A stretch of DNA of 64,000 bases from JAHEJX01 sp041605955 (GTDB lineage: Bacteria > Actinomycetota > Acidimicrobiia > Spongiisociales > UBA5794). The translations under genes and the position numbers were made by a program. Location: the NCBI GenBank assembly GCA_041605955.1, contig JBFIXI010000010.1, positions 1-64,000 of the forward strand. The letters are read 5' to 3'. Every line of letters begins with the position of its first letter. Position 1 is the first letter of the stretch. The notes beneath the pieces were generated by a model. It was not told the origin of the DNA. It saw only the letters and a list, made by a program, of their open reading frames with translations, and searched no databases. Below are positions 16,483-24,946 of this stretch, one piece after another.

Positions 16483-17765
16483 CAACCGAGCAAATGATGA
16501 AAGAGCGGATCGCAGCCATTCAGGCCGACTGGGACAACAACCCCCGGTGGGCCGGCGTCGAGCGTGCTTATTCGGCCGAGGACGTCGTGCGGCTTCAGGG
16601 ATCCGTTCGCATCGAGCACTCCCTGGCGCGCCGGGGTGCCGAGAAGCTCTGGCAGTTGCTGCACTCCGAAGACTACGTACCGGCCCTGGGGGCAATGACG
16701 GGCGGCCAGGCCGTGCAGATGGTCAAAGCGGGCCTGAAGGCGATCTACCTCTCGGGCTGGCAGGTGGCGGGTGACGCCAACCTGGCCGAGCAGGTCTATC
16801 CCGATCAGTCGCTCTATCCGGCCAACTCCGGGCCCGCCCTAGTGCGGCGCATCAACAACGCACTCGTCCGGGCCGATCAGATCGAGTTCGGTGAGGGCAC
16901 CTTGCACCGCGACTGGTTGGTGCCGATCGTGGCCGATGCCGAGGCCGGTTTCGGGGGCGCGCTCAACTCGTTCGAGCTGACCAAGGGTTTCATCGCCGCC
17001 GGCACCGCCGGCGTCCATTTCGAAGATCAGCTGGCTGCTGAGAAGAAGTGCGGGCACATGGGCGGCAAGGTCCTCGTTCCGACCTCACAGCACGTTCGGA
17101 CGTTGACGGCGGCGCGCCTGGCCGCCGATGTCATGGGCGTGCCCACCCTCGTCGTCGCCCGCACCGACTCCCTCGGCGCCAACTTGATGACCAGCGACGT
17201 CGACGAGCGCGACCAGCAGTTCATGAGCGGCGAGCGCAGCCCGGAAGGCTTCTATTACGTGAACAACGGCATGGATGCGGCCATCTCCAGAGGCTTGGCC
17301 TACGCACCGTATGCCGACCTGATCTGGTGCGAGACCAGCACACCCGATCTGGACGATGCTGCCAAGTTCGCTGAAGCGATCCACGCCGAGTATCCGGATC
17401 AGCTGCTCGCATACAACTGCTCGCCGTCCTTCAACTGGCGCAAGCATCTCGACGACCCGACGATCGCCACGTTCCAGAAGGAGCTCGGCGCCATGGGTTA
17501 CCGCTTCCAGTTCATCACGCTGGCTGGGTTCCACGCGCTCAACGCCACGATGTTCGAGCTGGCGGATGGTTACGCCACTCGGGGTATGAGCGCGTACGTC
17601 GAGTTGCAGACCGAGGAGTTCGCGATGGAAGCGCGCGGCTACACCGCCACCCGCCATCAGCGTGAGGTCGGCGCCGGCTACTTCGACGATGTGGCCACCG
17701 TCATCAGCGGCGGACTCGCCTCCACCCTGGCGCTCGAAGGCTCCACCGAGGAAGAGCAGTTCTAA
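16479..17765 (+). CDS. aceA: Isocitrate lyase
   Basis: Cleaves isocitrate to glyoxylate and succinate, the first enzyme of the glyoxylate shunt. The signature KKCGHMGGK occupies residues 189-197, with Cys191 as the catalytic residue. Other blocks are LSGWQVAGDAN, VADAEAGFGG for Mg binding and YNCSPSFNW. Length 428 is the usual short form (ICL1-like). A GGGGG seven bases before the ATG can serve as ribosome site. With aceB upstream and a RamB-like regulator divergent, growth on acetate or fatty acids is the likely use. The GNAT gene follows after nine bases. Confidence 0.97.
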   Translation: MTTEQMMKERIAAIQADWDNNPRWAGVERAYSAEDVVRLQGSVRIEHSLARRGAEKLWQLLHSEDYVPALGAMTGGQAVQMVKAGLKAIYLSGWQVAGDANLAEQVYPDQSLYPANSGPALVRRINNALVRADQIEFGEGTLHRDWLVPIVADAEAGFGGALNSFELTKGFIAAGTAGVHFEDQLAAEKKCGHMGGKVLVPTSQHVRTLTAARLAADVMGVPTLVVARTDSLGANLMTSDVDERDQQFMSGERSPEGFYYVNNGMDAAISRGLAYAPYADLIWCETSTPDLDDAAKFAEAIHAEYPDQLLAYNCSPSFNWRKHLDDPTIATFQKELGAMGYRFQFITLAGFHALNATMFELADGYATRGMSAYVELQTEEFAMEARGYTATRHQREVGAGYFDDVATVISGGLASTLALEGSTEEEQF

Positions 17766-17774
17766 CGTCCTGCG

Positions 17775-18623
17775 GTGGACGTTGCGCCATTCGCTGACGA
17801 GTACGCCGCAGTAGCACCGCTGCTCGCAACGACACCTGAGTCGTTGCGAGCGCGCGATCAGGCCCGGCCGCAACCCGTGATGCGCTGGGTGGCTCGTCAA
17901 GCAGGCGAAGTCGTCGGGGTGGCAACCGCGACGCACCGGCCCGACAGCCGCCAGTTCGTGGCATTTGCCCGCTCGGCGCCGTCATCGTTGGCGGCGCTGG
18001 CGGGGGCGGCGGCCGCCAAGCTGCCGAGTGCCCGCATCCATACGATGGTCGCCGCCAACGACGCAGAGACGGTGAGAGCATTGCGCGCCGCCGGGTTCGA
18101 TGTCGAAGTGGTCGTCGAGCGGTTCCGCATAGCCTTCGCCAGGGCGCTGGCCGCCCTCAGGCGTGCTTGGGTGCCGGAGGGATTTCACCTTGCCCACGTC
18201 GACGAGGTGGACGAGGCGCAGGCCCTGGAGCTGGACAACTTGCTCCGTCGAGATGTTCCCGGCACCGATGGGTGGCAGGGGACGTTGCGGATGTGGCGTG
18301 ACGAGCTGAGTGAATCGCCCCCGTTCGACCGCTCTGGATACTTGGTGGCGGTCGAACGTGTCTCCGGCGAGCCTGCGGGCTTGATTCGGTTCTGGCGTAA
18401 CCCAGAAGGCCCCCGATTGGGGCTACTCGGCGTGACCCGGCGCCACCGCGGCGGCCCGCTGGCCGCTGGGCTCCTCAAATCCGGCCTGCAGGCGGCGGCC
18501 GACTGGGGACACGAGACCTTCGTAACCGAGACCAGCCCGAGCAACCGCGTCCCCTATAACGCAATGGCCCGGGTCGGAGCTCAATCGCAGGGACGGCTCC
18601 TCCAGCTCGTGCGCCCCGGCTGA
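17775..18623 (+). CDS. GNAT-family acetyltransferase, tandem-domain
   Basis: A 282-residue protein with two GNAT-like halves. The C-terminal half has the acetyl-CoA loop in degenerate form (LLGVTRRHRGGPLAAGLLKSGLQAAADWG) and the strand VTETSPSNRVPYNAMARVG, typical of GNAT motif B. The N-terminal half has VGVATATHRPDSRQFVAF and VRALRAAGFDVEV. The start is GTG at 17775, nine bases after aceA, so it may share the aceBA transcript. Substrate is unknown. A role in protein or small-molecule acetylation under acetate growth would be speculation. Confidence 0.75.
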   Translation: MDVAPFADEYAAVAPLLATTPESLRARDQARPQPVMRWVARQAGEVVGVATATHRPDSRQFVAFARSAPSSLAALAGAAAAKLPSARIHTMVAANDAETVRALRAAGFDVEVVVERFRIAFARALAALRRAWVPEGFHLAHVDEVDEAQALELDNLLRRDVPGTDGWQGTLRMWRDELSESPPFDRSGYLVAVERVSGEPAGLIRFWRNPEGPRLGLLGVTRRHRGGPLAAGLLKSGLQAAADWGHETFVTETSPSNRVPYNAMARVGAQSQGRLLQLVRPG

Positions 18624-18648
18624 CAGTTGGCAAAGGGTTCGGCCCCAT

Positions 18649-18703
18649 TGGCGAAGTCTGCGGTGGCGAAGTCTGGTGCCGAGCTTTGCAGTGGCGAGGT
18701 TTG
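18649..18703. repeat. Interspersed 12-bp direct repeats downstream of the GNAT gene
   Basis: tggcgaagtctg occurs at 18649-18660 and 18664-18675, and a diverged copy tggcgaggtttg at 18692-18703. They occupy most of the 126-base gap before the next gene, which otherwise shows nothing clear. Confidence 0.65.
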
Positions 18704-18749
18704 GGGGCCACTGCCATCGGGTATGTAATTCACGCCGGATCACTGCACC

Positions 18750-19226
18750 ATGCCAGAGCACACTCCACCCACGGCTGAGAGCGACGACGTCGACGATGCG
18801 TTCCGCTCGCTGCTCGAGGGATTGCGCACGTCGCTACCGGGCGTTCAGGTCTTGTTTGCGTTCCTGCTGGCTCTGCCCCTGCAGGCCTCCTTCGACGACC
18901 TGGGCAGCGCCGGCAAGACCTCCTACTTGGTCGCCTTCGTCGCGTCGGCCCTGGCCTCGGTATTGCTCATTGCCCCCAGTGCGCACCAGCGGGTTCGGGC
19001 TCCTCGCTCAGGCGTTCATCGCCGGTCACGGCGCCATCTGGCCTTTGCGGTGCGATTGACGATCGCCGGTACGGTATGTCTCGCCGTGGCGTTGGCGGCG
19101 TCGGTCTTTCTGGTCGCCGGGGCGCTGCTGCCGCCGGGTGTCGCCGCGCTCAGCGCCCTGGTGATCGCCGGTTTGGCCGCCTGGTCCTGGTTCTACGTCC
19201 CCATCGTCACGTTTCGCCGCATCTAG
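18750..19226 (+). CDS. Small integral membrane protein, DUF6328-like
   Basis: 158 residues with four hydrophobic helices (around residues 30-50, 60-78, 100-122 and 128-150). The N-terminal sequence FRSLLEGLRTSLPGVQVLFAFLLALPLQASF and the later IAPSAHQRVR match what I remember of the actinobacterial DUF6328 family. No function is established for it. The short Arg/His-rich loop between helices 2 and 3 would be cytoplasmic. Single gene; the start at 18750 has only a weak ribosome site. A 14-bp tandem duplication includes its stop codon. Confidence 0.7.
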   Translation: MPEHTPPTAESDDVDDAFRSLLEGLRTSLPGVQVLFAFLLALPLQASFDDLGSAGKTSYLVAFVASALASVLLIAPSAHQRVRAPRSGVHRRSRRHLAFAVRLTIAGTVCLAVALAASVFLVAGALLPPGVAALSALVIAGLAAWSWFYVPIVTFRRI

Positions 19227-19251
19227 GCCGCCGCATGTAGGCCGCCGCATG
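19224..19251. repeat. 14-bp tandem duplication containing a stop codon
   Basis: Two exact copies of taggccgccgcatg. The first copy begins with the TAG stop of the membrane-protein gene, so the stop codon is duplicated. Confidence 0.9.
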
Positions 19252-19342
19252 TGCTGTCGAGGGTTTCGCCGGATGCCGTATGGGTACACCTCCTCGACAG
19301 GGGTGATTGCCACACCCCGCTGCCAGCGACCCAGGAGAGCAC

Positions 19343-19804
19343 GTGTTGAACGAATTCCGCGAATTTGCGATCAAAGGCAACGTGGTCGACATGGCGGTGG
19401 GCATCATCATCGGCGCCGCCTTCACCGCCGTCGTGAACTCACTCGTCGGCGACGTCCTCACGCCCGTGATCGGCAGGCTGACCGGTGATCTCGATTTCTC
19501 CGACCGCTTCGTGGTTCTCGACGCAGGGAGTCCGCCGGGACCCTATGAGACTTTGGCAGCGGCCGAATCGGCCGGGGCCAACGTTCTGGCCTATGGACGT
19601 CTGGTCAACGAGGTGGTGGGCTTCGTCATCGTGGCGTTTGCGCTCTTCGTGCTGATTCGATGGATCAATCGGCTGCGGCGCAGCGACACTCCGGCCGCAC
19701 CCACCACCAAGAGCTGCCCCTATTGCATGTCTTCCATCGATGTCGACGCCAGCAAGTGCCCGCAGTGCACATCAGAGCTGGCCTCGGCACCGGCCGGTAC
19801 TTGA
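19343..19804 (+). CDS. mscL: Large-conductance mechanosensitive channel MscL with C-terminal zinc ribbon
   Basis: Tension-gated pore that releases solutes on osmotic downshock; inner membrane, homopentamer. The N-terminal helix and first membrane segment (EFREFAIKGNVVDMAVGIIIGAAF, residues 4-27) are canonical. The second segment is VVGFVIVAFALFVLIRWINR, near residues 91-110. After it a tail carries CPYC (125-128) and CPQC (139-142), a rubredoxin-like knuckle pair absent from E. coli MscL. The start is GTG at 19343, with AGGAG five bases upstream. Length 153. The zinc-binding tail is seen in some actinobacterial homologues, and its role is unknown. Confidence 0.93.
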   Translation: MLNEFREFAIKGNVVDMAVGIIIGAAFTAVVNSLVGDVLTPVIGRLTGDLDFSDRFVVLDAGSPPGPYETLAAAESAGANVLAYGRLVNEVVGFVIVAFALFVLIRWINRLRRSDTPAAPTTKSCPYCMSSIDVDASKCPQCTSELASAPAGT

Positions 19805-19848
19805 CCTCGATGCGGCCTCGGCACCGGCTGGGACTTGACCTCGATGCG
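19781..19848. repeat. 34-bp tandem duplication spanning the mscL stop codon
   Basis: Two copies of a 34-bp unit starting gcctcggcaccgg(c/t), with three substitutions near its middle. The mscL TGA is in the first copy and is repeated in the second. 19849-19870 shows nothing else before the convergent gene. Confidence 0.85.
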
Positions 19849-19870
19849 GCCGCGACAGCCGCCGCGCCGG

Positions 19871-20623
19871 CTACCCGTCCAGACGTCGCGGTAGGGCGGC
19901 AGTGTGTCCGTTCGCAATGGAGAGGTGGCGGTCGTGCTGGCGGCGCAGCTGCGCGAGTTGCAGGGGTGTGATCGGCTGGCACACGTAGTCCCAATGCAGC
20001 GCCACCACATCGCCCGGACCGACGGGCGGTGCCGGGTCGACCGGTCGCCGGACCAATTCGATCTGCGGCCCTCCCAAGTAGAGCCGCCGGCCGTCCCACT
20101 GGAGCGGTCTCCCCTCGACGAGGAGCCGGTCGTCCACTCCACCTACGACGCGCCCCCACCGAATGCGGCATCGGTCGAGCACGAGCCGCGCTTGGTCGAC
20201 GGCACCAGTGCGTAACAGACCCACCCATGGGTAGGCGCAGAAGACATGGAAGGCGTGATTGGGGACACCGCCGAGATTGACGGCAGCTTCGATGCGGTCC
20301 CACTCCAAGCCGGCGCGGGCACGGAACCGTTCATCGAGCGAGTTGCCCCATGTCAGCAGATCGATCCCCTCGACGAGGGCGTTTCCGATCCAGTAGGCCT
20401 CGACCACGGCCGGGTCGAGGGGATCACGGCCGGTGCAGTTGCCGATCAGCGCGAGATAGGGCCAGGCCCCCGCAAAAGCCGCTATGGCATGGCGGAACTC
20501 ATCGTCCGGGGCGGCGCCATCGCTCACCAGCTCGCCCAGCAACGCGGTATCGGCGGGCCCGCAATACCCGAGCGAGTTGGGTGGGTACGCGAACCGGCTG
20601 AAGAGAGCCGCCCCGTTAGTCAT
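19871..20623 (-). CDS. Uncharacterised protein (DUF6390-like), coupled to an EamA transporter
   Basis: A 250-residue soluble protein beginning MTNGAALFSRFAYPPNSLGYCGP. Other notable segments are ALIGNCTGRDPLDPAVVEAYWIGN, PNHAFHVFCAYPWVGLLRTG and DVVALHWDYVCQPITPLQL. I associate this pattern with actinobacterial DUF6390, which I recall near hydrogenase genes; this is from memory and is not certain. The conserved Cys, His and Trp residues could bind metal or substrate, but no catalytic motif is obvious. The ATG overlaps the EamA stop as ATGA, so they are cotranslated. The pair diverges from the hydrogenase operon. Confidence 0.65.
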   Translation of the reverse strand: MTNGAALFSRFAYPPNSLGYCGPADTALLGELVSDGAAPDDEFRHAIAAFAGAWPYLALIGNCTGRDPLDPAVVEAYWIGNALVEGIDLLTWGNSLDERFRARAGLEWDRIEAAVNLGGVPNHAFHVFCAYPWVGLLRTGAVDQARLVLDRCRIRWGRVVGGVDDRLLVEGRPLQWDGRRLYLGGPQIELVRRPVDPAPPVGPGDVVALHWDYVCQPITPLQLAQLRRQHDRHLSIANGHTAALPRRLDG

Positions 20624-21588
20624 GGGCCGGCGGTGCGTCCCGGCCGCAGCCAGGTTGCCACTACTGCCAACGCCACCCCGGCGAGGACGAGTCCCAGGCC
20701 GGCCACCGGCGGCGCCGCCAAGCCACGCACCCCCACGTTGAGCAAGGCAGTGATCAGCGCCCCGCCGACCAACACCGCAGTGACGTCAACGGCTTGCGCC
20801 CGGGCCAGGGCCGCGTACCAGCTGGCCACATAGGCCGCCAGCACGATCCCAGTGGCGACCACCCACAAGAGATGCAACGTGGTGAGGCCGCTCAACTCCA
20901 TGAGGGCCCCGCGCAACAGGCCGTAGCCGATCAGCAACGCAACGCCTCCCGCCATCCGGGCAACCGCCAGCGTCATGGCCGAGACGTCGGCCAACATCCG
21001 CTTGGCCACCACCACCTCGATCGACCACAACAGAGTGGCGGAGAGCATCATCCACTCCCCGGACCCCAGGGTCAGCTCGTTGAGCCCTCCGGCCAGCACC
21101 GCTTGCCCCCAGAGCAAGAGGCCGACGGCCGCCACATGGGCCCAGCCGATGCGCTCCCGCAGGAACACCACGGCCAGCAGCACCACCCAAACCACCAGTG
21201 TCTTGTGAATGAAGGCTGCCTGGCTCGAGGTGGCCTGGGAGAAGCCCTCGAAGAAGAGAGCGAAGGGGATGCTGCCCCCGACAACGGCTACGGCCACGAC
21301 CCCGGCCCATTGCGCTCCGCCTGCCGGACGGGCCAGCCCTTCGGCCGAGCCGCGCCTGGTCAAAGCGGCGGCGACGACGACGAGCACGAAAGCCGCTACC
21401 AAATTCTTGAACGTGGTGTAGGTGGTGGCATCGGCGACACCCGCCCAGGCGCGCACCCCGTATCCGTTGACGAAGACGGCGAACCCGCTGATGACGGCGG
21501 TAGCCGCCGCCAATGCGACGCCGATGTGCCGCCGGCCTTCATGGCGATGAGAACCGGCGGGGTCAACGCGCGATTCTGCGTAGCGCAC
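20620..21588 (-). CDS. EamA/DMT-family transporter
   Basis: 322-residue permease with about ten membrane helices in two EamA repeats. The first repeat contains SGFAVFVNGYGVRAWAGVADATTYTTFKNL and VVGGSIPFALFFEGFSQATSSQAAFIHKTLVVWVVLLAVVFL in family-like order. The second begins MMLSATLLWSIEVVVAKRML. Substrate unknown; the DMT superfamily includes metabolite and metal exporters. The start at 21588 is a GTG with AAGGG nearby, and is uncertain because the first 20 residues are polar. It is divergent from the hydrogenase operon and ATGA-coupled to the uncharacterised gene downstream. Confidence 0.85.
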   Translation of the reverse strand: MRYAESRVDPAGSHRHEGRRHIGVALAAATAVISGFAVFVNGYGVRAWAGVADATTYTTFKNLVAAFVLVVVAAALTRRGSAEGLARPAGGAQWAGVVAVAVVGGSIPFALFFEGFSQATSSQAAFIHKTLVVWVVLLAVVFLRERIGWAHVAAVGLLLWGQAVLAGGLNELTLGSGEWMMLSATLLWSIEVVVAKRMLADVSAMTLAVARMAGGVALLIGYGLLRGALMELSGLTTLHLLWVVATGIVLAAYVASWYAALARAQAVDVTAVLVGGALITALLNVGVRGLAAPPVAGLGLVLAGVALAVVATWLRPGRTAGP

Positions 21589-21673
21589 GGGAAACCCTTC
21601 TGTCGCCGTCCTGCCCCAGATCTAGTGAGTCGCGGCCCAAGCTTGCAGGGCCGAAAGACTCTCCCGGCTCGAC

Positions 21674-21716
21674 CCAGGTACTGCAGATACTGGCGATGAC
21701 TCCGGCCCGTCCGGAG
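21674..21716. promoter_or_regulatory. Candidate regulatory palindromes upstream of the hydrogenase operon
   Basis: An imperfect palindrome, ccaggtaCTGCAGatactgg (21674-21693), lies in the 172-base divergent region. It is followed by a hairpin CTCCGG-cccgt-CCGGAG (21700-21716). Either could be an operator; no -35/-10 pair was convincing. Confidence 0.3.
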
Positions 21717-21760
21717 CAGTGGCGCCTGCCGTCGACCAGGGAGGACTTGGGAGGAAGAGG

Positions 21761-22876
21761 ATGAGCACGATCGTCGTCGACCGTGAGGACTTCGGGAGCC
21801 TCATCGACGTGCTGCGGGCTCGCGGCTTCACGGTGGTCGGACCGACGGTGCGCGAGCAGGCGATCGTCTATGCCGCTCTGGACTCGGTTGAAGATCTTCC
21901 TGCCGGTTGGACCGACGAGCACTCCGGGGGCGCCTATCGGCTGCAACGCCGCGACGACGAGGCGCTGTTCGGCTACGTGGTCGGACCCGAGTCCTGGAAG
22001 AAGTACTTGTTTCCGCCGCGCTCGACCCTGCTCACTGTCAGGCGAGTCGATGGCGGATTGGTTTTCGCCGAGCCGGATCCAGCGACCGTGAACTACGCCT
22101 TCATCGGGGCGCGCGCCTGTGAGCTGGCAGCGATCGCCATCCAGGACAAGGTCTTCCTGGATTCCGGCTACATAGACCGCACCTATCAAATGAAGCGGCA
22201 GGGGCTGTTCGTCGTTGGCGTCAACTGTGCGATAGCCGGCGGCAACTGCTTCTGCGTTTCCATGGGCACCGGGCCCGAGTGCACCGACGGATACGACCTC
22301 GTCGTGACCGAGATCGTGGACGATCGCCACGAGTTCGTCATCGAGTCCGGCAGCGAAGCAGGCGAAGAGGTCCTGGCCGCGTTACCGGGCCGTCCGGCCG
22401 GGCCCACCGACCACTCCCGCGTGGCGGCCATCGTCGCCGACACCGCAGCTCACATGGGCCGCCAGCTCGATACAGCCGGCATAAAGGAGCTGTTGTACGA
22501 GAGCCGAGAACATCCCCGGTGGGATGAGGTAGCCGCCCGCTGTCTGGCCTGCACCAATTGCACGCTGGTCTGCCCTAGCTGTTTCTGCTCGACGACCGAG
22601 GACACGGCCGACCTCGACGGAGCGGCGGCAACTCGCACCCGACGCTGGGATTCGTGCTTCACGATGGACTTCTCGGCACTCCATGGTGCGCCGGTGCGCC
22701 AGTCCACCAGGGCGCGCTACCGGCAGTGGATGACGCACAAACTGGCCAGCTGGTACGACCAATTCGACACCTCCGGTTGTGTCGGCTGCGGTCGGTGCAT
22801 CACCTGGTGCCCGGTTGGCATCGATATCACGGAGGAGACGGCCGCAATCCGAGCCGGATCGGAGGTACCGGCATGA
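21761..22876 (+). CDS. hyhB: Group 3b [NiFe] hydrogenase, beta (iron-sulfur) subunit
   Basis: Electron-transfer subunit related to anaerobic sulfite reductase subunit A and to SHI/SHII beta of Pyrococcus. The 371-residue protein has two 4Fe-4S binding sequences near the C-terminus: CLACTNCTLVCPSCFC and CVGCGRCITWCPVG. The N-terminal half includes FIGARACELAAIAIQDKVF, typical for the family. The start is ATG at 21761, with GGAGGAAGAGG directly upstream; the frame extends to 21719 without a ribosome site. It is the first gene of an eight-gene telescoped operon. It passes electrons between the gamma flavoprotein and the hydrogenase core. Confidence 0.9.
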   Translation: MSTIVVDREDFGSLIDVLRARGFTVVGPTVREQAIVYAALDSVEDLPAGWTDEHSGGAYRLQRRDDEALFGYVVGPESWKKYLFPPRSTLLTVRRVDGGLVFAEPDPATVNYAFIGARACELAAIAIQDKVFLDSGYIDRTYQMKRQGLFVVGVNCAIAGGNCFCVSMGTGPECTDGYDLVVTEIVDDRHEFVIESGSEAGEEVLAALPGRPAGPTDHSRVAAIVADTAAHMGRQLDTAGIKELLYESREHPRWDEVAARCLACTNCTLVCPSCFCSTTEDTADLDGAAATRTRRWDSCFTMDFSALHGAPVRQSTRARYRQWMTHKLASWYDQFDTSGCVGCGRCITWCPVGIDITEETAAIRAGSEVPA

Positions 22877-23331
22877 AACTGAGCGTGGCACTCGGGTCGA
22901 CCGAGCTGTTTGCCCACTTGACCCCCGAAGAGATCGAGTTTCTGGAGTCGATCGCAGTTGAGAGAGACTTTGCCGAAGGGGCGGTGCTCTTCGAGGAGGA
23001 CACCGAGGCAAAGGACTTCTACATAGTGGTCGACGGCCGAGTCGGCCTCGAGCTGGTCAGCCCGCGCCGGCGTCCGATCGTGATTCAGACACTGGGTAGG
23101 GGCGATCTCGTGGGGCTCAGCTGGGTGTTCCCGCCTTATGTGTGGAGCTGGCGCGCCCGCGCCATCGATCCCACCCGAGCAATCGCCTTCGATGCCACCC
23201 AAGTCAGGGAGCGATGCGGCATCGACCAGAATCTGTCGGAGCAGATGCTACGGCTCGTCGCCCGGGAAGCGATCCGGCGGCTGCACGGCGCCCGCGCCCA
23301 GCTGCTCGACCTATACGAGTTTCCCCGGTGA
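22873..23331 (+). CDS. Cyclic nucleotide-binding domain protein in the hydrogenase operon
   Basis: A 152-residue stand-alone cNMP-binding domain: LFAHLTPEEIEFLESIAVERDFAEG at the start, GAVLFEEDTEAKDFYIVVDGRVGLEL as the beta-roll, and GRGDLVGLSWVFPP at the phosphate-binding position. It lacks the C-terminal helix-turn-helix of Crp/Fnr proteins, so it is not a classical DNA-binding regulator. The ATG overlaps the beta-subunit stop (ATGA) and the stop overlaps the gamma start (GTGA). Its position inside the subunit genes suggests it contacts the enzyme and gates activity in response to a nucleotide, which is inference. Confidence 0.85.
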   Translation: MKLSVALGSTELFAHLTPEEIEFLESIAVERDFAEGAVLFEEDTEAKDFYIVVDGRVGLELVSPRRRPIVIQTLGRGDLVGLSWVFPPYVWSWRARAIDPTRAIAFDATQVRERCGIDQNLSEQMLRLVAREAIRRLHGARAQLLDLYEFPR

Positions 23332-24176
23332 CGGTCAAGGCACCAGCCTTGGAGCTGGCAGCCGAGGAGATGCGTCCACTGCCGTTTCGAGTCGCCTCGA
23401 ACCGCAGGGAAACGGCCGACACGGTCACCGTTGAGCTCGAGCCCGTCGACAATCCCGGTGTGACCTGCGCTCCCGGCCAGTTCACGATGGTCTATGCGTA
23501 TGGCGTCGGCGAGATACCGATCTCGGTTGCCGGCTACGCAGACGACACCATCGTCCACACCGTTCGCGCCGTCGGAGCGGTAACCACTGCGATCTCTCAC
23601 CTCGACGTGGGAGATCACGTCGGAGTCCGCGGCCCCTACGGGGTCGGCTGGCCCATGGCGGAGGCCGCAGGCAAGGATGTCGTGGTCGCCGCCGGCGGAA
23701 TCGGCCTGGCACCGTTGCGGCCCGTCGTGATGCACCTCCTGGATAACCGCGATCGCTACGGCGCGGTTTCGCTCATCTATGGAGCCCGGACGCCTGATGA
23801 CATGCTCTACATCGACGAGCTCCAGCAGTGGCGGGGGCGCTTTGACATCGAAGTCGAAGTCACGGTCGACCGGGCTGGTGACGACTGGCACGGCGACGTC
23901 GGCCTCGTTACGAACATGCTTCCTCGAATCACCTACGACCCGACCAACTCCATCTCCATGGTCTGCGGCCCCGAGATCATGATGAAGGTCGTCGCTCGCG
24001 AGCTCGGAGCGCGGGGGCTGGGGCCCGACAACGTCTACCTCAGCATGGAGCGCAACATGAAGTGCGCCATCGGCTTCTGCGGCCACTGTCAGTACGGACC
24101 CGACTTCGTCTGCCGCGATGGGCCCATCTTCTCCTACGACTACGTCGCCGCCCGTATGAGAGTGACCGAGCTGTGA
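23328..24176 (+). CDS. hyhG: Group 3b [NiFe] hydrogenase, gamma (FAD/NAD(P)-binding) subunit
   Basis: Flavoprotein of the ferredoxin-NADP reductase/PyrK type that exchanges hydride with NAD(P)H. In 282 residues it shows PGQFTMVYAYGVGEIPISVAG (FAD site), AAGGIGLAPLRPVV (nucleotide site), VCGPEIMMKVV, and a C-terminal [2Fe-2S] sequence C-AIGF-C-GH-C-QYGPDFV-C. The start is GTG at 23328, overlapping the preceding stop; the upstream open frame is a shadow. With beta it forms the diaphorase half of a soluble bidirectional hydrogenase. Confidence 0.92.
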   Translation: MTVKAPALELAAEEMRPLPFRVASNRRETADTVTVELEPVDNPGVTCAPGQFTMVYAYGVGEIPISVAGYADDTIVHTVRAVGAVTTAISHLDVGDHVGVRGPYGVGWPMAEAAGKDVVVAAGGIGLAPLRPVVMHLLDNRDRYGAVSLIYGARTPDDMLYIDELQQWRGRFDIEVEVTVDRAGDDWHGDVGLVTNMLPRITYDPTNSISMVCGPEIMMKVVARELGARGLGPDNVYLSMERNMKCAIGFCGHCQYGPDFVCRDGPIFSYDYVAARMRVTEL

Positions 24177-24946
24177 CCGCCCGACCCAAGCTCGCGGTGT
24201 GGAAGTTCGCTTCCTGCGACGGCTGCCAGCTGACCCTGCTCGACTGCGAGGACGAGCTGCTCGCCATAGCCGGCGTCATCGAGATCGCTTATTTCCCAGA
24301 GGCCACTCGCGGTGAAGTGGCGGGTCCCTACGACCTCTCCTTGGTGGAAGGCTCGATCACTACGCCGCACGACGCCACCCGCATCCAAGAGGTGCGCCGC
24401 ATCTCGAAGACCGTCGTCACGATTGGTGCCTGTGCCACCGCCGGAGGCATCCAAGCGCTGCGCAACTGGGACGACGTCGACGCCTTCCTCAGCATCGTCT
24501 ACGCCCATCCCGAGTACATCGAGACGCTGGAGACATCCACGCCGATCTCCGACCACATCGCGGTGGACTTCGAGCTACGCGGCTGCCCGATATCAAAGGC
24601 ACAGTTGATCGAAGTCATCGAGGCCTTTCTCCACGGCCGCAAGCCCAACGTGCCGGGTCACAGCGTGTGCGTCGAATGCAAGCTGCGGGGCACGGCATGT
24701 GTGATGGTCGCCCATGGTGTCCCCTGCCTGGGGCCGGTGACCCAGGCCGGATGTGGCGCCATCTGTCCGGCCTACAACCGCGGCTGCTACGGCTGCTTCG
24801 GGCCGGCAGAATCGCCGAACATGGGGGCAATGGGAGACTGGTGGAAGAGTCTCGGGGTAAGCGACGCCGACTTGGCCAGAGCGCTGCGGACCTTCAACGG
24901 ATACGCACCTGAATTCAGGGAGGCCAGCGAGGCTTATGAGCAGTGA
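24173..24946 (+). CDS. hyhS: Group 3b [NiFe] hydrogenase, delta (small) subunit
   Basis: 257-residue small subunit carrying the proximal iron-sulfur clusters. Cluster ligands are visible in ASCDGCQLTLLDCEDELL near the N-terminus, TIGACATAGGIQALRNW, then VCVECKLRGTACVMVAHGVPCLGPVTQAGCGAICPAYNRGCYGCFGP. There is no twin-arginine signal, which fits a cytosolic group 3 enzyme. The start is GTG at 24173 (GTGA with the gamma stop). It overlaps the large-subunit start by 11 bases. Confidence 0.93.
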   Translation: MTARPKLAVWKFASCDGCQLTLLDCEDELLAIAGVIEIAYFPEATRGEVAGPYDLSLVEGSITTPHDATRIQEVRRISKTVVTIGACATAGGIQALRNWDDVDAFLSIVYAHPEYIETLETSTPISDHIAVDFELRGCPISKAQLIEVIEAFLHGRKPNVPGHSVCVECKLRGTACVMVAHGVPCLGPVTQAGCGAICPAYNRGCYGCFGPAESPNMGAMGDWWKSLGVSDADLARALRTFNGYAPEFREASEAYEQ

